A DNA stretch of 64,000 nt from Sphingobium nicotianae (GTDB lineage Bacteria > Pseudomonadota > Alphaproteobacteria > Sphingomonadales > Sphingomonadaceae), in NCBI RefSeq assembly GCF_018603885.1, contig NZ_JAHGAW010000008.1, forward strand, positions 124,001 to 188,000, in the 5' to 3' direction. Under the pieces are notes generated by a model. That model ran no database searches, was not told where the DNA came from, and saw only the letters and a program-made list of their open reading frames with translations. The position numbers were made by a program, and so were the translations under genes. Each line of letters opens with the position of its first letter. Within the stretch, counting starts at the first letter, position 1. Of this stretch, positions 17,409-27,313 are shown one piece after another.

Positions 17409-18267
17409 GCCGCTCGGGCTGGGTGAGGGGCAAGGCGGCCACTTCCTCCGGGCTGAGGGCGAGGCTGAACAGATCGCTCAGGACCGCCTGATAGTCGCCC
17501 AGATCATCGATCACGCGCACCTCCTTCGCCTGACCGCGATAGACCGTGAGCGTGCTGTCCGTCATCGAGGCGAAGCCGTCTGGCAGCGCGATGCTGACCA
17601 GGTGCATCGACAGGAAGCGCGTGCCGGGCCGGGTCGAGGTCCAGTGGTTGCACTGCTCCAGATCGTCCGCGGCGACGGGGAGCAAATCGAACGCATATTG
17701 GGGCTGCCAATCCGCATCGGGCTTGGCGCGATTGTCGCTGACCAGGCCGGCGCGCTCGAACAGCCATTCGCCGCCGAGATCGCCCGGCGCGCCGATGCGG
17801 CGCAGGCGATGGGAGGCGCCGTCGTCGCTCGTCACCGTGACGCCGTCGATGAGCGGCAGCGGCGGGACATAGCTGGCGCCGAAGCCCGCGTCCGCGATCC
17901 ACGGTTCGCCGTCGAGATCGACGAGGAGCAGCACATGCGTGCGCGGCTGGGCCGGAGCATCAGGTGGCAGGCCGAGCCGCACCCGCGCGAGCAGCGGCCG
18001 GTTGGGCATGCCGAGTGCCGCCAGCATGTCCGAGAAGACGCGATTCTGCTCGAAGCAATAACCGCCGCGCCGGCGTGTCACCAGCTTGTCGAACGCGGCG
18101 TCGCTGTCGATGCGGACGGGATTGCCGAGGCGAAGGTCGAGATTGGCAAAGGCGATCGACTGGCGATGTGCGGCCTGCAGGTCAGCCAGACCCTCCGCAT
18201 CAGGAGAGGGTGGCGCGTCGAGCCCGAGGTGGCGTAGATAGGCGGCGAGGCGATCGGAACCGGTCAT
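17404..18267 (-). CDS. Arylamine N-acetyltransferase (NAT)
   Basis: Cytoplasmic acetyl-CoA-dependent acetyltransferase of 287 residues, the usual NAT length. The cysteine-protease-like catalytic triad is intact: Cys71 in RRGGYCFEQN, His111 in RTHVLLLV and Asp126 in WIADAGFG. The enzyme transfers acetyl groups to arylamines or hydrazines; the physiological substrate in sphingomonads is unknown. The start ATG at 18267 matches the family N-terminus. Its stop codon lies in the right arm of the palindromic element. Confidence 0.92.
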   Translation of the reverse strand: MTGSDRLAAYLRHLGLDAPPSPDAEGLADLQAAHRQSIAFANLDLRLGNPVRIDSDAAFDKLVTRRRGGYCFEQNRVFSDMLAALGMPNRPLLARVRLGLPPDAPAQPRTHVLLLVDLDGEPWIADAGFGASYVPPLPLIDGVTVTSDDGASHRLRRIGAPGDLGGEWLFERAGLVSDNRAKPDADWQPQYAFDLLPVAADDLEQCNHWTSTRPGTRFLSMHLVSIALPDGFASMTDSTLTVYRGQAKEVRVIDDLGDYQAVLSDLFSLALSPEEVAALPLTQPERL

Positions 18268-18405
18268 GGCCTTGCTGTCGCATGATCGGCCGGCTTGCTC
18301 AATCGGCGTGCAACCTCATCGGCTAGAAGCTGGCCTTGTTAGCTGAACGAGGGTGTGCACCGAGCTGGGAAGCCCTCCGCGTTCACGCGGGTCCGCCCGC
18401 GTCGC

Positions 18406-18801
18406 TCAGCCGTCTTCCCCCGGGCCGACGCTGTAGAAGCACAGCTTGTTGCCGTCGAGGTCGCGGACATAGGCGGCATAGAAGGCCTGGCTGCTTTCGG
18501 CGCCGCGGACGCCGGGCGGTCCTTCATCCTTGCCGCCGAGTTCCAGCGCCTTGGCATGGAGCGTACGGACCTTGGCGCGGGTGCGCTGGCCCAGGGCGAT
18601 CATCGTGCCGTTGCCAGGCGTGGCGGGAGAGCCGTCGAAGGGCTTGGCGACGCCGAAGATGGGCTTGTCCCAATTGGAGCCCCACCCGGCGATGTTGGGC
18701 ATCTCGATCAGGCGCGACAGACCGACGCTCCCGAACAGGGCGTCGTAGAAGGCCATGGCCCTCTGCAGGTCATTGGTCCCCACCGTGATGTAGCCGATCA
18801 T
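18406..18801 (-). CDS. VOC (glyoxalase/bleomycin-resistance) family protein
   Basis: A 131-residue single vicinal-oxygen-chelate domain pair, starting MIGYITVGTNDLQRAMAFYDALF and ending AAYVRDLDGNKLCFYSV. Both halves show the beta-alpha-beta-beta-beta pattern; the terminal DLDGNKL is the usual motif preceding the last strand with its metal ligand region. I take the ATG at 18801, not 18906, because homologues begin at MIGY. The substrate is unknown. It is on the same strand as, and downstream of, the 2OG oxygenase gene, but 133 bp separate them. Confidence 0.85.
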   Translation of the reverse strand: MIGYITVGTNDLQRAMAFYDALFGSVGLSRLIEMPNIAGWGSNWDKPIFGVAKPFDGSPATPGNGTMIALGQRTRAKVRTLHAKALELGGKDEGPPGVRGAESSQAFYAAYVRDLDGNKLCFYSVGPGEDG

Positions 18802-18934
18802 CGGTACAGCTCCCGTCCGGCCGGCATGAGGCGCGCGACTCAAATCTTGCCCGGACGGAAATTTTATAAGTGGCTTCCACGAGACGTCATAGGACAGACC
18901 AGACATTGCGACATTATAAAGAGGCGGCGAGTCC

Positions 18935-19774
18935 CTATTTGAAACGATTTAGCCGGGTCGCATAACGATAGAGCCGGGGCGGCACCCAATCCTTGAGGAA
19001 ATGGTCGAACTGGACGCGGCGATCCTCCTTGTCCGCGCTGGTCGGCCGCGCCTTGAACACGGTGGTGCGCTCGGGAAGCTTGGTGATCCCCTCCTCGACC
19101 GCCGTATAATAATAAGTCGCGATCGAGCGGCGTGCGCGGTCGGGCGGACAGCGCACCGGATCGGGCTGGCCATGGAAGCTGTCGAGCGACGTGTTGAAGA
19201 CGACGGCGCGGCCGAGCACCGGCAACACCTTGTGGCAGCAGCGCTCCATCTTGCGGTCCCACAGCTCCAGGTCGCCGCCATAGTCGGCGGGCCAGTCGTC
19301 GTTGAGATAGACCAGCAGATTGAGCCGGCGCTCCAGCTTCATTCCCTTGTGAATGTTGAAATCGGCATGGACGCCCAGATGGCCGCCGCTCTTGGTCTCG
19401 TGCAGGCCGCCGCCGATATAATAAGGATCGGCGATCAGCCCCTTGATGCCGGTCATCGCGGCCAGGAAGCGCAGCACGGCGGGACTATTCAGCTCCGTCA
19501 CCAGATTGCGCAGGCGCCGGCCGGGGATCTCGGCCGGCTGGAACTGGAACTTGAAGCGCTCCTGATCACGGTCGAAGAAGGTCTTGCCGTCGGTCGCGGG
19601 GAATTCCGGCAGGAGGCCGCGCAGGAAATCGAGCGGCAGGAATTCTTCCATCACGATGTGCGGGAAGGGCTCGGCGCTCTGATAGCGCTTCGCCAGCGCC
19701 GCGCCGGCCGCCTTGCTCGCGGCTTCATCGAAATGGATGTAGCCGTCGCTTTCCAATGGGTTGAGAATCGCCAT
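18935..19774 (-). CDS. 2-oxoglutarate/Fe(II) oxygenase (prolyl-hydroxylase-like)
   Basis: A 279-residue cytoplasmic dioxygenase. The iron-binding facial triad is visible as HxD in LGVHADFNIH and the distal His in SLDSFHGQPDPV, followed by the Arg that would hold 2-oxoglutarate (RRSIATYYYT). The arrangement matches the P4H/Tpa1-like branch that hydroxylates proline or other residues, and bacterial relatives linked to nucleotide-sugar or peptide pathways. I use the ATG at 19774 (MAILNPLESDGY); the longer frame to 19927 has no good ribosome site and would start in the FNR-type box. The substrate is unknown. Confidence 0.85.
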   Translation of the reverse strand: MAILNPLESDGYIHFDEAASKAAGAALAKRYQSAEPFPHIVMEEFLPLDFLRGLLPEFPATDGKTFFDRDQERFKFQFQPAEIPGRRLRNLVTELNSPAVLRFLAAMTGIKGLIADPYYIGGGLHETKSGGHLGVHADFNIHKGMKLERRLNLLVYLNDDWPADYGGDLELWDRKMERCCHKVLPVLGRAVVFNTSLDSFHGQPDPVRCPPDRARRSIATYYYTAVEEGITKLPERTTVFKARPTSADKEDRRVQFDHFLKDWVPPRLYRYATRLNRFK

Positions 19775-20116
19775 TACCCGCCCGGTCCCTCGCTCAATCG
19801 CCCACACATAGTAGCAGAGGCGCCATAACCACACAAAAGCGCATCTTTGGTAAACCCGTTCCCAGGCGGTCCGCCGTGAGACGAGACGATGCCACGGCGG
19901 GCCGTCCGCCCGTTTGATGCAGATCAAAGGCCGCCGGATGGCTATTCCGATGTCCGAAGGTCACGAAAGTCACGGTGTGAAGCAAATTCGAAAATTGCCC
20001 CGCCACGCGAGCGCGCGCGCCGAAATGCGATCGGAAAAGGCGGGAGAGGATCATGCCGGCCCCCCTATCATGACCCGGCGCCTGTAGGACAGCCCGCCCC
20101 GCTCGTTCCGTCGCGA
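19775..20116. other. Intergenic region holding an FNR-type box
   Basis: This 342-bp stretch contains no gene I can support. It carries the leader and promoter of the 2OG oxygenase gene and the site at 19914-19927; nothing else stands out. Confidence 0.5.
19914..19927. promoter_or_regulatory. FNR/FixK-type box TTGAT-N4-ATCAA
   Basis: TTGATGCAGATCAA is a perfect match to the CRP/FNR-family anaerobic consensus. It is centred about 147 bp upstream of the 2OG oxygenase start, so an FnrL-like regulator could control that gene with a leader of about 100 nt. The next plus-strand gene is 1 kb away, which argues against the other direction. Confidence 0.5.
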
Positions 20117-20695
20117 TCAGCTCTCGTCGGGTGTGCCGCGGCAGGCGCCGACGCGCTTGGCATCCATGGTCATCTTCATGGACATGCCCATCGGGCTGTT
20201 GCCGCTGGTCCGGGAGGCGATGTCCATATGATAGGCCTGCGGCGAGTAGCTGCCGTTCATCGTCATGGACACCTTCGCGCCGCCGTCATGCGCGCAGCTC
20301 ATCGCCGCATCCAGCTTGCCGCCGGCCAGGGTGAAATGGTCATATTTGCAGCTCTTGTCGTCCAGCCCTTTGAAGAAGCCGTTCTTCGCCTTCACTTCCT
20401 CGGGCGTGACGCAGCTGATGATGGTCTTGGCCTTGCCCATCTGGCTGATCATCTGCGCCCTCGCGGCGGGTGGCATCTTGTCCATGCCGGCGAGCTGGAT
20501 GTCGTGCATCGTCATCGTCCCTTCCCAGCGGCCGGGCTCGACCATCAGCGCGTCGCCCCCGCCGGAGGCCGCGGCGACCTTTTCCTGCACTTCGGCCGTG
20601 CTCGCATTGGTGGCCGAGACAGTCGGGCCGCCCTTGTCGCAGGCGGCGAGCGCGAGGGGCAGGATGAGGGCGGCGGTGAGCGGGACTGGGCGCAT
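20117..20695 (-). CDS. DUF3617 lipoprotein
   Basis: A 192-residue protein exported as a probable lipoprotein: signal PLTAALILPLALAAC with the lipobox LAAC, Cys near residue 19. The rest matches DUF3617 (EPGRWEGTMTMHDIQ, ISCVTPEEV, CKYDHFTLAGGKLDAAMSC), a periplasmic or outer-membrane-attached beta-rich family of unknown function with conserved cysteines, common in sphingomonads. The ATG at 20695 follows AGAGGA at good spacing, so the longer frame to 20869 is rejected. Confidence 0.85.
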   Translation of the reverse strand: MRPVPLTAALILPLALAACDKGGPTVSATNASTAEVQEKVAAASGGGDALMVEPGRWEGTMTMHDIQLAGMDKMPPAARAQMISQMGKAKTIISCVTPEEVKAKNGFFKGLDDKSCKYDHFTLAGGKLDAAMSCAHDGGAKVSMTMNGSYSPQAYHMDIASRTSGNSPMGMSMKMTMDAKRVGACRGTPDES

Positions 20696-20921
20696 GATGG
20701 CAATCCTCTGTTGATCGAACGACGCGACCTTTGCCCGGTTGCCGGGTCTGGGGGAGGGGATGCCGGGTTTGGCGGGGGAGGGCAAGGGGTTGGATGGGCT
20801 GGACCATCGACGCCTGCGCTTGCAGGCAAGCCATGCCGCGCCAAAATAACCAAATTGGTAAAATTTCATTGTAATGTAGGATTTAATATTGGTTTGTCAT
20901 CTCTCTAGCGGAGAGCCGTCA

Positions 20922-21982
20922 ATGACAGATTCGCCTCATCAAAAGGTCCGTAACGCCGCTTTCTCTCTCTATTTGAGGACGGGACGACGGTTGCAGAGCG
21001 TCGCCCAGCCAGGGCAACCGAAACGAAATTCAATCCCTGGCATGATCCCGAGGACGGGCGGTTCACATTCTCCGGGCGCGGCCAATTCTTCGGGGCCGGA
21101 TCTCCTTCCAATCCACGTGCCGTCCGAACGCCGAGGGAGGGGCGCCCCGCCGCGACGCGGTCATCGGAGACCGGTCTCGCGCTGCCCCAGTCCAACTATG
21201 ACATCAGAAAAGAGATGGCCGATTCCCGGTATGCATCCACTTATACTGTCCGGCCCGGCGACAATCTTTCGCGGATCGCCGCAAATCGCAAGGGCCTGTC
21301 AGCCGACAGCCTCGCCTGGGTCAACGGAATTCCGGTCAACGGAACGCTTCGTGTCGGCCAGAAACTACGGGTGCCCACACAAGCCTGGCTCGATGCGAAC
21401 AGAGTCAGGGCTCGGGACACCTTCGGGCGTGTCGGCGGGCTTGGCATGTATTTGGGGACCCATAACGGCGAGCTCCCGATACCAAGGTCGCCCGACGACC
21501 CCAGTTTCCGGGACATCGATACCGCGCATCCGCCAAGCATCTCCGAGCAGCTCTCCGCCAAAGTCCAGACGATCGAGCTGAATGGATATCGCTATTCGAT
21601 CGACAGGATCGGCCGGGTGCAAAATGTTCACGGAGAAATTCCCTCGGAAGCCGAGGAAAAGAGATCGCGCAAGGTCCAGGCGGAGGCAGGCGGCAAGGAC
21701 CGGCTTCGCACAGATGATGGCGGGCACTACATCGCTTCGCGGTTTGGCGGTGCGCCGGTTCCAATCAACCATTTTCCGCAGGATTCCGGTATTAACCGGG
21801 GTCAGTATCGGGTCATTGAAAATCAATGGGACGAAGCGCGAAAGGCCGGGAAGCGAGTTACCGTGGACATCACGCCGCACTATAGCGGGGCGTCACTCAG
21901 GCCGGATAGGCTTGACGTCGTCTGGTATATCGACGGCAAGAAGTATCGACAAATGGTAGGGAATCACCGACGGAGCAAGTGA
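20922..21982 (+). pseudogene. LysM-nuclease toxin (Endonuclease_NS_2-like), frameshifted near the start
   Basis: The ATG at 20922 has a good ribosome site (GGAGAG, 20910-20915) and opens a frame beginning MTDSPHQKVRNAAFSLYLRTGRRL. The rest is in the next frame: FNPWHDPEDGRFTFSGRGQFF, then from 21215 a LysM domain (YTVRPGDNLSRIAANRKG...VGQKLRVP) and a C-terminal nuclease domain (DDGGHYIASRFGG, INRGQYRVIENQWDEA) matching the DNA/RNA non-specific endonuclease family 2 of polymorphic toxins such as B. subtilis YeeF. A 1-nt shift between about 21000 and 21030 would join them. Without repair, translation could begin at ATG 21215 (255 residues), but that start has a poor ribosome site. Immunity-like genes follow. 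Confidence 0.75.
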
Positions 21983-21983
21983 C

Positions 21984-22400
21984 ATGGTCAATGACAAACT
22001 CAAAGAGCTTGGGCCTCTCTACGGTGAAATCGGGGCAGCAGGAGCTGCGATCGTAGGCGGTGATCCGGACGGACTCTTCATCTACATCGAGATACAGGAT
22101 TATTCTGTGTATGGGGCGGTTTTCAAGGATGAAGGTGCGCAAGTTCGGTATTTTGACATGGACGACGCCCTGTACGAGCTGGTGCTCGACGCGTGGGAAG
22201 TCGAACCGGAAGGCAAGCGCTGGCTGGTGATGGAACATGACGTGCGCGGCCGGAAATTCGAGGTGACGCTCCTCTATCCCGAGCAGGTCGATCCAAAGAG
22301 CGATTCGATGGACCGCCGCCAGGCGGCGCTCGACAAGCGCTATGGCGACAAGCCGGTCATCTACCCGCCGATCCCGGATCACTTCCAGGAACTGAAGTAA
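21984..22400 (+). CDS. DUF600/YezG-like probable immunity protein (cytoplasmic)
   Basis: A 138-residue acidic protein, one base after the toxin stop, with GGAG at 21972-21975. Family pattern: LYGEIGAAGAAIVGGDPDGLFIYIEIQD, then KRWLVMEHDVRGRKFEV and a C-terminal RRQAALDKRYGDKPVIYPP. This resembles DUF600/YezG, the antidote of YeeF-type nuclease toxins in Bacillus. No signal peptide. The position directly after a nuclease toxin strongly supports an immunity role; the family assignment is from memory of motifs and not from a search. A paralogue follows at 22579. Confidence 0.7.
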   Translation: MVNDKLKELGPLYGEIGAAGAAIVGGDPDGLFIYIEIQDYSVYGAVFKDEGAQVRYFDMDDALYELVLDAWEVEPEGKRWLVMEHDVRGRKFEVTLLYPEQVDPKSDSMDRRQAALDKRYGDKPVIYPPIPDHFQELK

Positions 22401-22578
22401 CGAGATGATCTTCTCGCGCTTCCCGGCGCAAGTGAGCGGCGTCAGGTCGTCGATCTCGCATTTGGCGTCTCTCAATTCTGGTCCAAATCGGACTCAACCG
22501 CAGGCCGTGCCAATGGATTTTTGACCGTTATGGCGGTAGATCATTTTCCGTAACGGAAGCGAAGCGGGGGCGATGCTG

Positions 22579-23169
22579 ATGTCGTCGATTATGGGAAAGC
22601 GGCTTGTCGTCGTCGGCATTGTTCTTTCGCTGCTCGCGCATGGCGCCGCGGCGCAGCCGTCGGCCGGCGACACGAAAGAGAAGACGGCGCAGACGTCGAC
22701 GAGCCTGCCGGGGGACATGGACAAGGGCGGCCCCGTTATGGCCGAGATCGGACAGGAGGTCGCGGCGCTCGTGGGCGGCGATCCGGACGGCGTGTTTCTC
22801 TATGCGGAGATGGTCGATGGGCGCACATTCCTCATGCTGCATAAGGATGTGGGAAAAGCGATCCGCATGTATCGCGACAGTTCGAAGCTGGAGATGCTGA
22901 TCCAGGAAGCCTGGGCGTTGGCAAATCCGGATCCGCGCAAGCGCTGGATCGCGATGGAATATGATGTGCGTGGACGGGCGTTCGACGTCCATTATCTGTA
23001 TGCGGATCAAATCGACAAGAAAGCCGATGCGGCGCAGCGGATCGGGGCGGCCCTGTCGGCGCGGTTTGCGGGAAAGAGGCTCGTTGCCGATCCCGCCCTG
23101 ATCAAGGAAGCGCCTGAGATGGCGGTCTATTCCGCGCGCCGCCGGCCTGTCTTGATTCCACCTCTCTGA
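22579..23169 (+). CDS. DUF600/YezG-like paralogue with signal peptide
   Basis: About 196 residues. The domain at about 55-180 is clearly paralogous to the preceding gene product: AEIGQEVAALVGGDPDGVFLYAEMVDG matches GEIGAAGAAIVGGDPDGLFIYIEIQD, and KRWIAMEYDVRGRAFDVHYLYADQID matches KRWLVMEHDVRGRKFEVTLLYPEQVD. Unlike its neighbour it has a signal peptide (GKRLVVVGIVLSLLAHGAAAQ), so it is predicted to be periplasmic. In-frame starts at 22573, 22579 and 22591; 22579 has the best spacing to GGGGG at 22566-22570. A periplasmic antidote to the LysM-nuclease or a neofunctionalised paralogue are both possible. Confidence 0.7.
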   Translation: MSSIMGKRLVVVGIVLSLLAHGAAAQPSAGDTKEKTAQTSTSLPGDMDKGGPVMAEIGQEVAALVGGDPDGVFLYAEMVDGRTFLMLHKDVGKAIRMYRDSSKLEMLIQEAWALANPDPRKRWIAMEYDVRGRAFDVHYLYADQIDKKADAAQRIGAALSARFAGKRLVADPALIKEAPEMAVYSARRRPVLIPPL

Positions 23170-23228
23170 CCCCTCTTTGTTCTCATCCCTCCTTGCCCCC
23201 TTGACCCTTCATCGCCATATTCCCGCTT

Positions 23229-25424
<2,196 letters not shown>

Positions 25425-25426
25425 GC

Positions 25427-26422
25427 ATGAGTTTTCGGCTCACGCTCGGCCTTTCAGAAGATGGGGAATATCAGTGGCCGCGCATAACGAACGACGCTTT
25501 CAGTATCGACGGAAAATATCGAGACGCTTTGACGTTGCTCAATGAATTGCTCTCGAGGCGAGCGACGCAATCCGTTTTTGATCTGTATTGGGATCGTTGC
25601 CAGGCGTCCGGCCGAACACTTCCGGCAGCGACTAAGTCGGAAGCGATCATGCGGCTGAGGAGCGACCTATGCTACGTGCTCGTGTGGGAGGCAGAATCGG
25701 CACGAATTTGGTCTGAAGGGCCTCAAGATTATCGTGCGCAAATGCGCGCCTATCAACGAACATCGCAGTCGGACGTGAGGAGGTTCAAGGCAGCGCTCGA
25801 TGTTTTGCGACGCATTGATGGCCGGCATGCTTATTTGCTTCGCCAATCACTTGAGTACGCAATGCAAGATTTTTTGTCGGAAGAGGGTGTTAAAAAGGTC
25901 AAACGAGGAGATCCAAATACGGCAAATGGGTTCACATGGTGCACTATAAGCGGGCCGACTGTTCGAGAGCATGAGTTTCAGTTTCTTTCCAAGCTCTCAC
26001 TCTTCCATTTTGATGACCTGCTCGAAGCTTGGGAGCGAGAGGTCGATCAACTTTTTCGAGCTTGGCCGTCTAACTGGATGGAATTTGGTGCCCTGCGATT
26101 TCAGCAAGCCATTGAACCGCGAGCGGCCGCAAAAATGAACGTGGTTCAGTTGGGTTTGATTGCGCGCCTCTTGATTCGAATGCGTGACTTCACCGCTGGT
26201 CGTGGCATCGGTGCGCATGGGACGGGCTATGCAGTGCCGACAGACGGAAGGCCCTGCTGGGACATTATCGCAGAATTTGTGAACTGCGCTCTTGATGCTG
26301 ATGCGCCATTGACGGGAGATACCGCACGTCGAGTTTGGCAAAAGTTCTCGGATAAATTTGAACCGCGAGTTCAAGGCTGGCCGAGGCCAGCGAAATCGGA
26401 ACCACAAGTTCAAAAAATATAA
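25427..26422 (+). CDS. Orphan protein of unknown function, lower-GC insert
   Basis: A 331-residue predicted cytoplasmic protein that I do not recognise. Start ATG lies two bases after the uvrB stop. No transmembrane helix or signal peptide; mostly helical, with Trp- and Arg-rich stretches (VFDLYWDRCQASGRTLP, LVWEAESARIWSEG, EVDQLFRAWPSNWMEFGALRFQQ). Codon use and base composition look clearly more AT-rich than uvrB before it and the gene at 27314 after it, which suggests recent acquisition. It sits beside a hicAB pair and 2 kb from a toxin/immunity locus, so a defence or conflict role is possible but unproven. Confidence 0.7.
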   Translation: MSFRLTLGLSEDGEYQWPRITNDAFSIDGKYRDALTLLNELLSRRATQSVFDLYWDRCQASGRTLPAATKSEAIMRLRSDLCYVLVWEAESARIWSEGPQDYRAQMRAYQRTSQSDVRRFKAALDVLRRIDGRHAYLLRQSLEYAMQDFLSEEGVKKVKRGDPNTANGFTWCTISGPTVREHEFQFLSKLSLFHFDDLLEAWEREVDQLFRAWPSNWMEFGALRFQQAIEPRAAAKMNVVQLGLIARLLIRMRDFTAGRGIGAHGTGYAVPTDGRPCWDIIAEFVNCALDADAPLTGDTARRVWQKFSDKFEPRVQGWPRPAKSEPQVQKI

Positions 26423-26483
26423 TGTTGTGGTTGCTGTGCTTCTTCCGGCACGCCTTGGATAAGGAGACGGAAAGGTAATATGA

Positions 26484-26558
26484 ATGATCCGCTCCTTCGC
26501 CGACCTCGAAACCGTCGCCGCCACAGCAACTCCCGCGTCGGAGGTCAGCCATGGTTAA
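26484..26558 (+). CDS. 24-codon small ORF overlapping hicA start
   Basis: ATG 26484 opens MIRSFADLETVAATATP and ends at TAA 26556-26558, overlapping the hicA ATG (26551). It follows a usable AAGGAGA site at 26461-26467 and an AAAGG. It may be a leader coupling translation into hicA, or chance. Confidence 0.3.
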   Translation: MIRSFADLETVAATATPASEVSHG

Positions 26559-26805
26559 GCCCTCCAAGCTCTATGCCCAACTTCTCGAAACGACCAATCG
26601 TTCAATCGACTTCCGGGATTTCATCGCGATGGTCGAGGCCTTTGGCTTCATCAATGCCCGCACAAGGGGCAGTCATCGTTCCTATGTCCATACCAAGTGC
26701 CCCAAGTTGCTCGTGCTTCAGCCCAAGGGCAGGGATGCAAAGCGCTATCAGGTTCGCGAATTTCTTGATATGATCGAGGAGTATGGCCTGACTTTGGAAG
26801 AATGA
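26551..26805 (+). CDS. hicA: HicA-family mRNA interferase toxin
   Basis: An 84-residue type II toxin of the dsRBD-like fold that cleaves mRNA. The family pattern is present: DFIAMVEAFGFINARTRGSH, with the catalytic His in RGSHRSYVH, then LLVLQPKGRDAKRYQVREFLDMIEEYG. GTCAG/GGAGG-type ribosome site GGAGG at about 26540. The stop overlaps the antitoxin start (ATGATG), the usual hicA-hicB coupling. Classic HicA is about 60-80 residues; this one is at the long end because of an N-terminal extension (MVKPSKLYAQLLETTN). Confidence 0.85.
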   Translation: MVKPSKLYAQLLETTNRSIDFRDFIAMVEAFGFINARTRGSHRSYVHTKCPKLLVLQPKGRDAKRYQVREFLDMIEEYGLTLEE

Positions 26806-27026
26806 TGCAGCACCGCTATCATATCAATGTCTTCTGGTATCCCGACGACGATTGCTGGATCGCCGACGTTCCTGATTTGCGCCCTTGTTCGGCGCATGGC
26901 GACACACCCTCGGAAGCCATTGCCGAGGCGGAGATCGCGATCGAACTGTGGATCGAGACGGCGCAGGCGAACGGTATAGCTGTGCCCGAGCCACGCTATC
27001 GCCCGGCTATCTACGCCGCTGCCTGA
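26802..27026 (+). CDS. hicB: HicB-family antitoxin
   Basis: A 74-residue partial-RNase-H-fold antitoxin (YHINVFWYPDDDCWIADVPDLRPCSAHGDTPSEAIAEAEIAIELWIETA). The EAIAEAEIAIE helix and ExPD-like core are typical of HicB/UPF0150. The usual C-terminal DNA-binding domain is absent (74 residues only), so autoregulation by HicB itself is not evident. Start overlaps the hicA stop. Tandem ATGs at 26802 and 26805 leave a one-residue uncertainty. Confidence 0.85.
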   Translation: MMQHRYHINVFWYPDDDCWIADVPDLRPCSAHGDTPSEAIAEAEIAIELWIETAQANGIAVPEPRYRPAIYAAA

Positions 27027-27036
27027 GGCCGCGCCC

Positions 27037-27273
27037 ATGTCCCGCAGCCGCCGCAAGACACCGATTTTTGGCAATGCCAGCGCGCCGAGCGAGGCCGCTT
27101 GGAAGGCGAAGGCGGCGCGCAAACTGCGTCACAACGTCAGGCAGGTGCTGGCAACAACGCTCGACGGCGATCGGTTCGCGGGCAAGCGTTGGGACGGCGT
27201 CAATCCCTATGATGGCCCCAAGGACGGCAAGCACTGGTTCGGCAAGGCCGATGCCCGCTGGCTGCGCAAATAA
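27037..27273 (+). CDS. Small basic conserved hypothetical protein
   Basis: A 78-residue, strongly basic protein beginning MSRSRRKTPIFGNASAPSE and ending with Lys-rich helices (KAKAARKLRHNVRQ) and a Trp/Gly-rich tail (KHWFGKADARWLRK). Small proteins with the MSRSR(R/K)KTPI start are widespread and often sit beside toxin-antitoxin genes; function unknown. It starts 10 bp after hicB, so it is probably in the same transcript. Nucleic-acid binding is plausible from charge alone. Confidence 0.65.
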   Translation: MSRSRRKTPIFGNASAPSEAAWKAKAARKLRHNVRQVLATTLDGDRFAGKRWDGVNPYDGPKDGKHWFGKADARWLRK

Positions 27274-27313
27274 TCGTTCGCTCGTTCTTACCTCGTAACC
27301 AGGTGGCGGCCAC

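Noticed and set aside
18935-19927. Long start at 19927 for the 2OG oxygenase
   Set aside because: Extra 51 residues have no ribosome site and no family similarity; the FNR-type box would lie inside the start.
23170-23228. SOS box upstream of uvrB
   Set aside because: Only one GTTC half-site is visible; the alphaproteobacterial GTTC-N7-GTTC is not complete.
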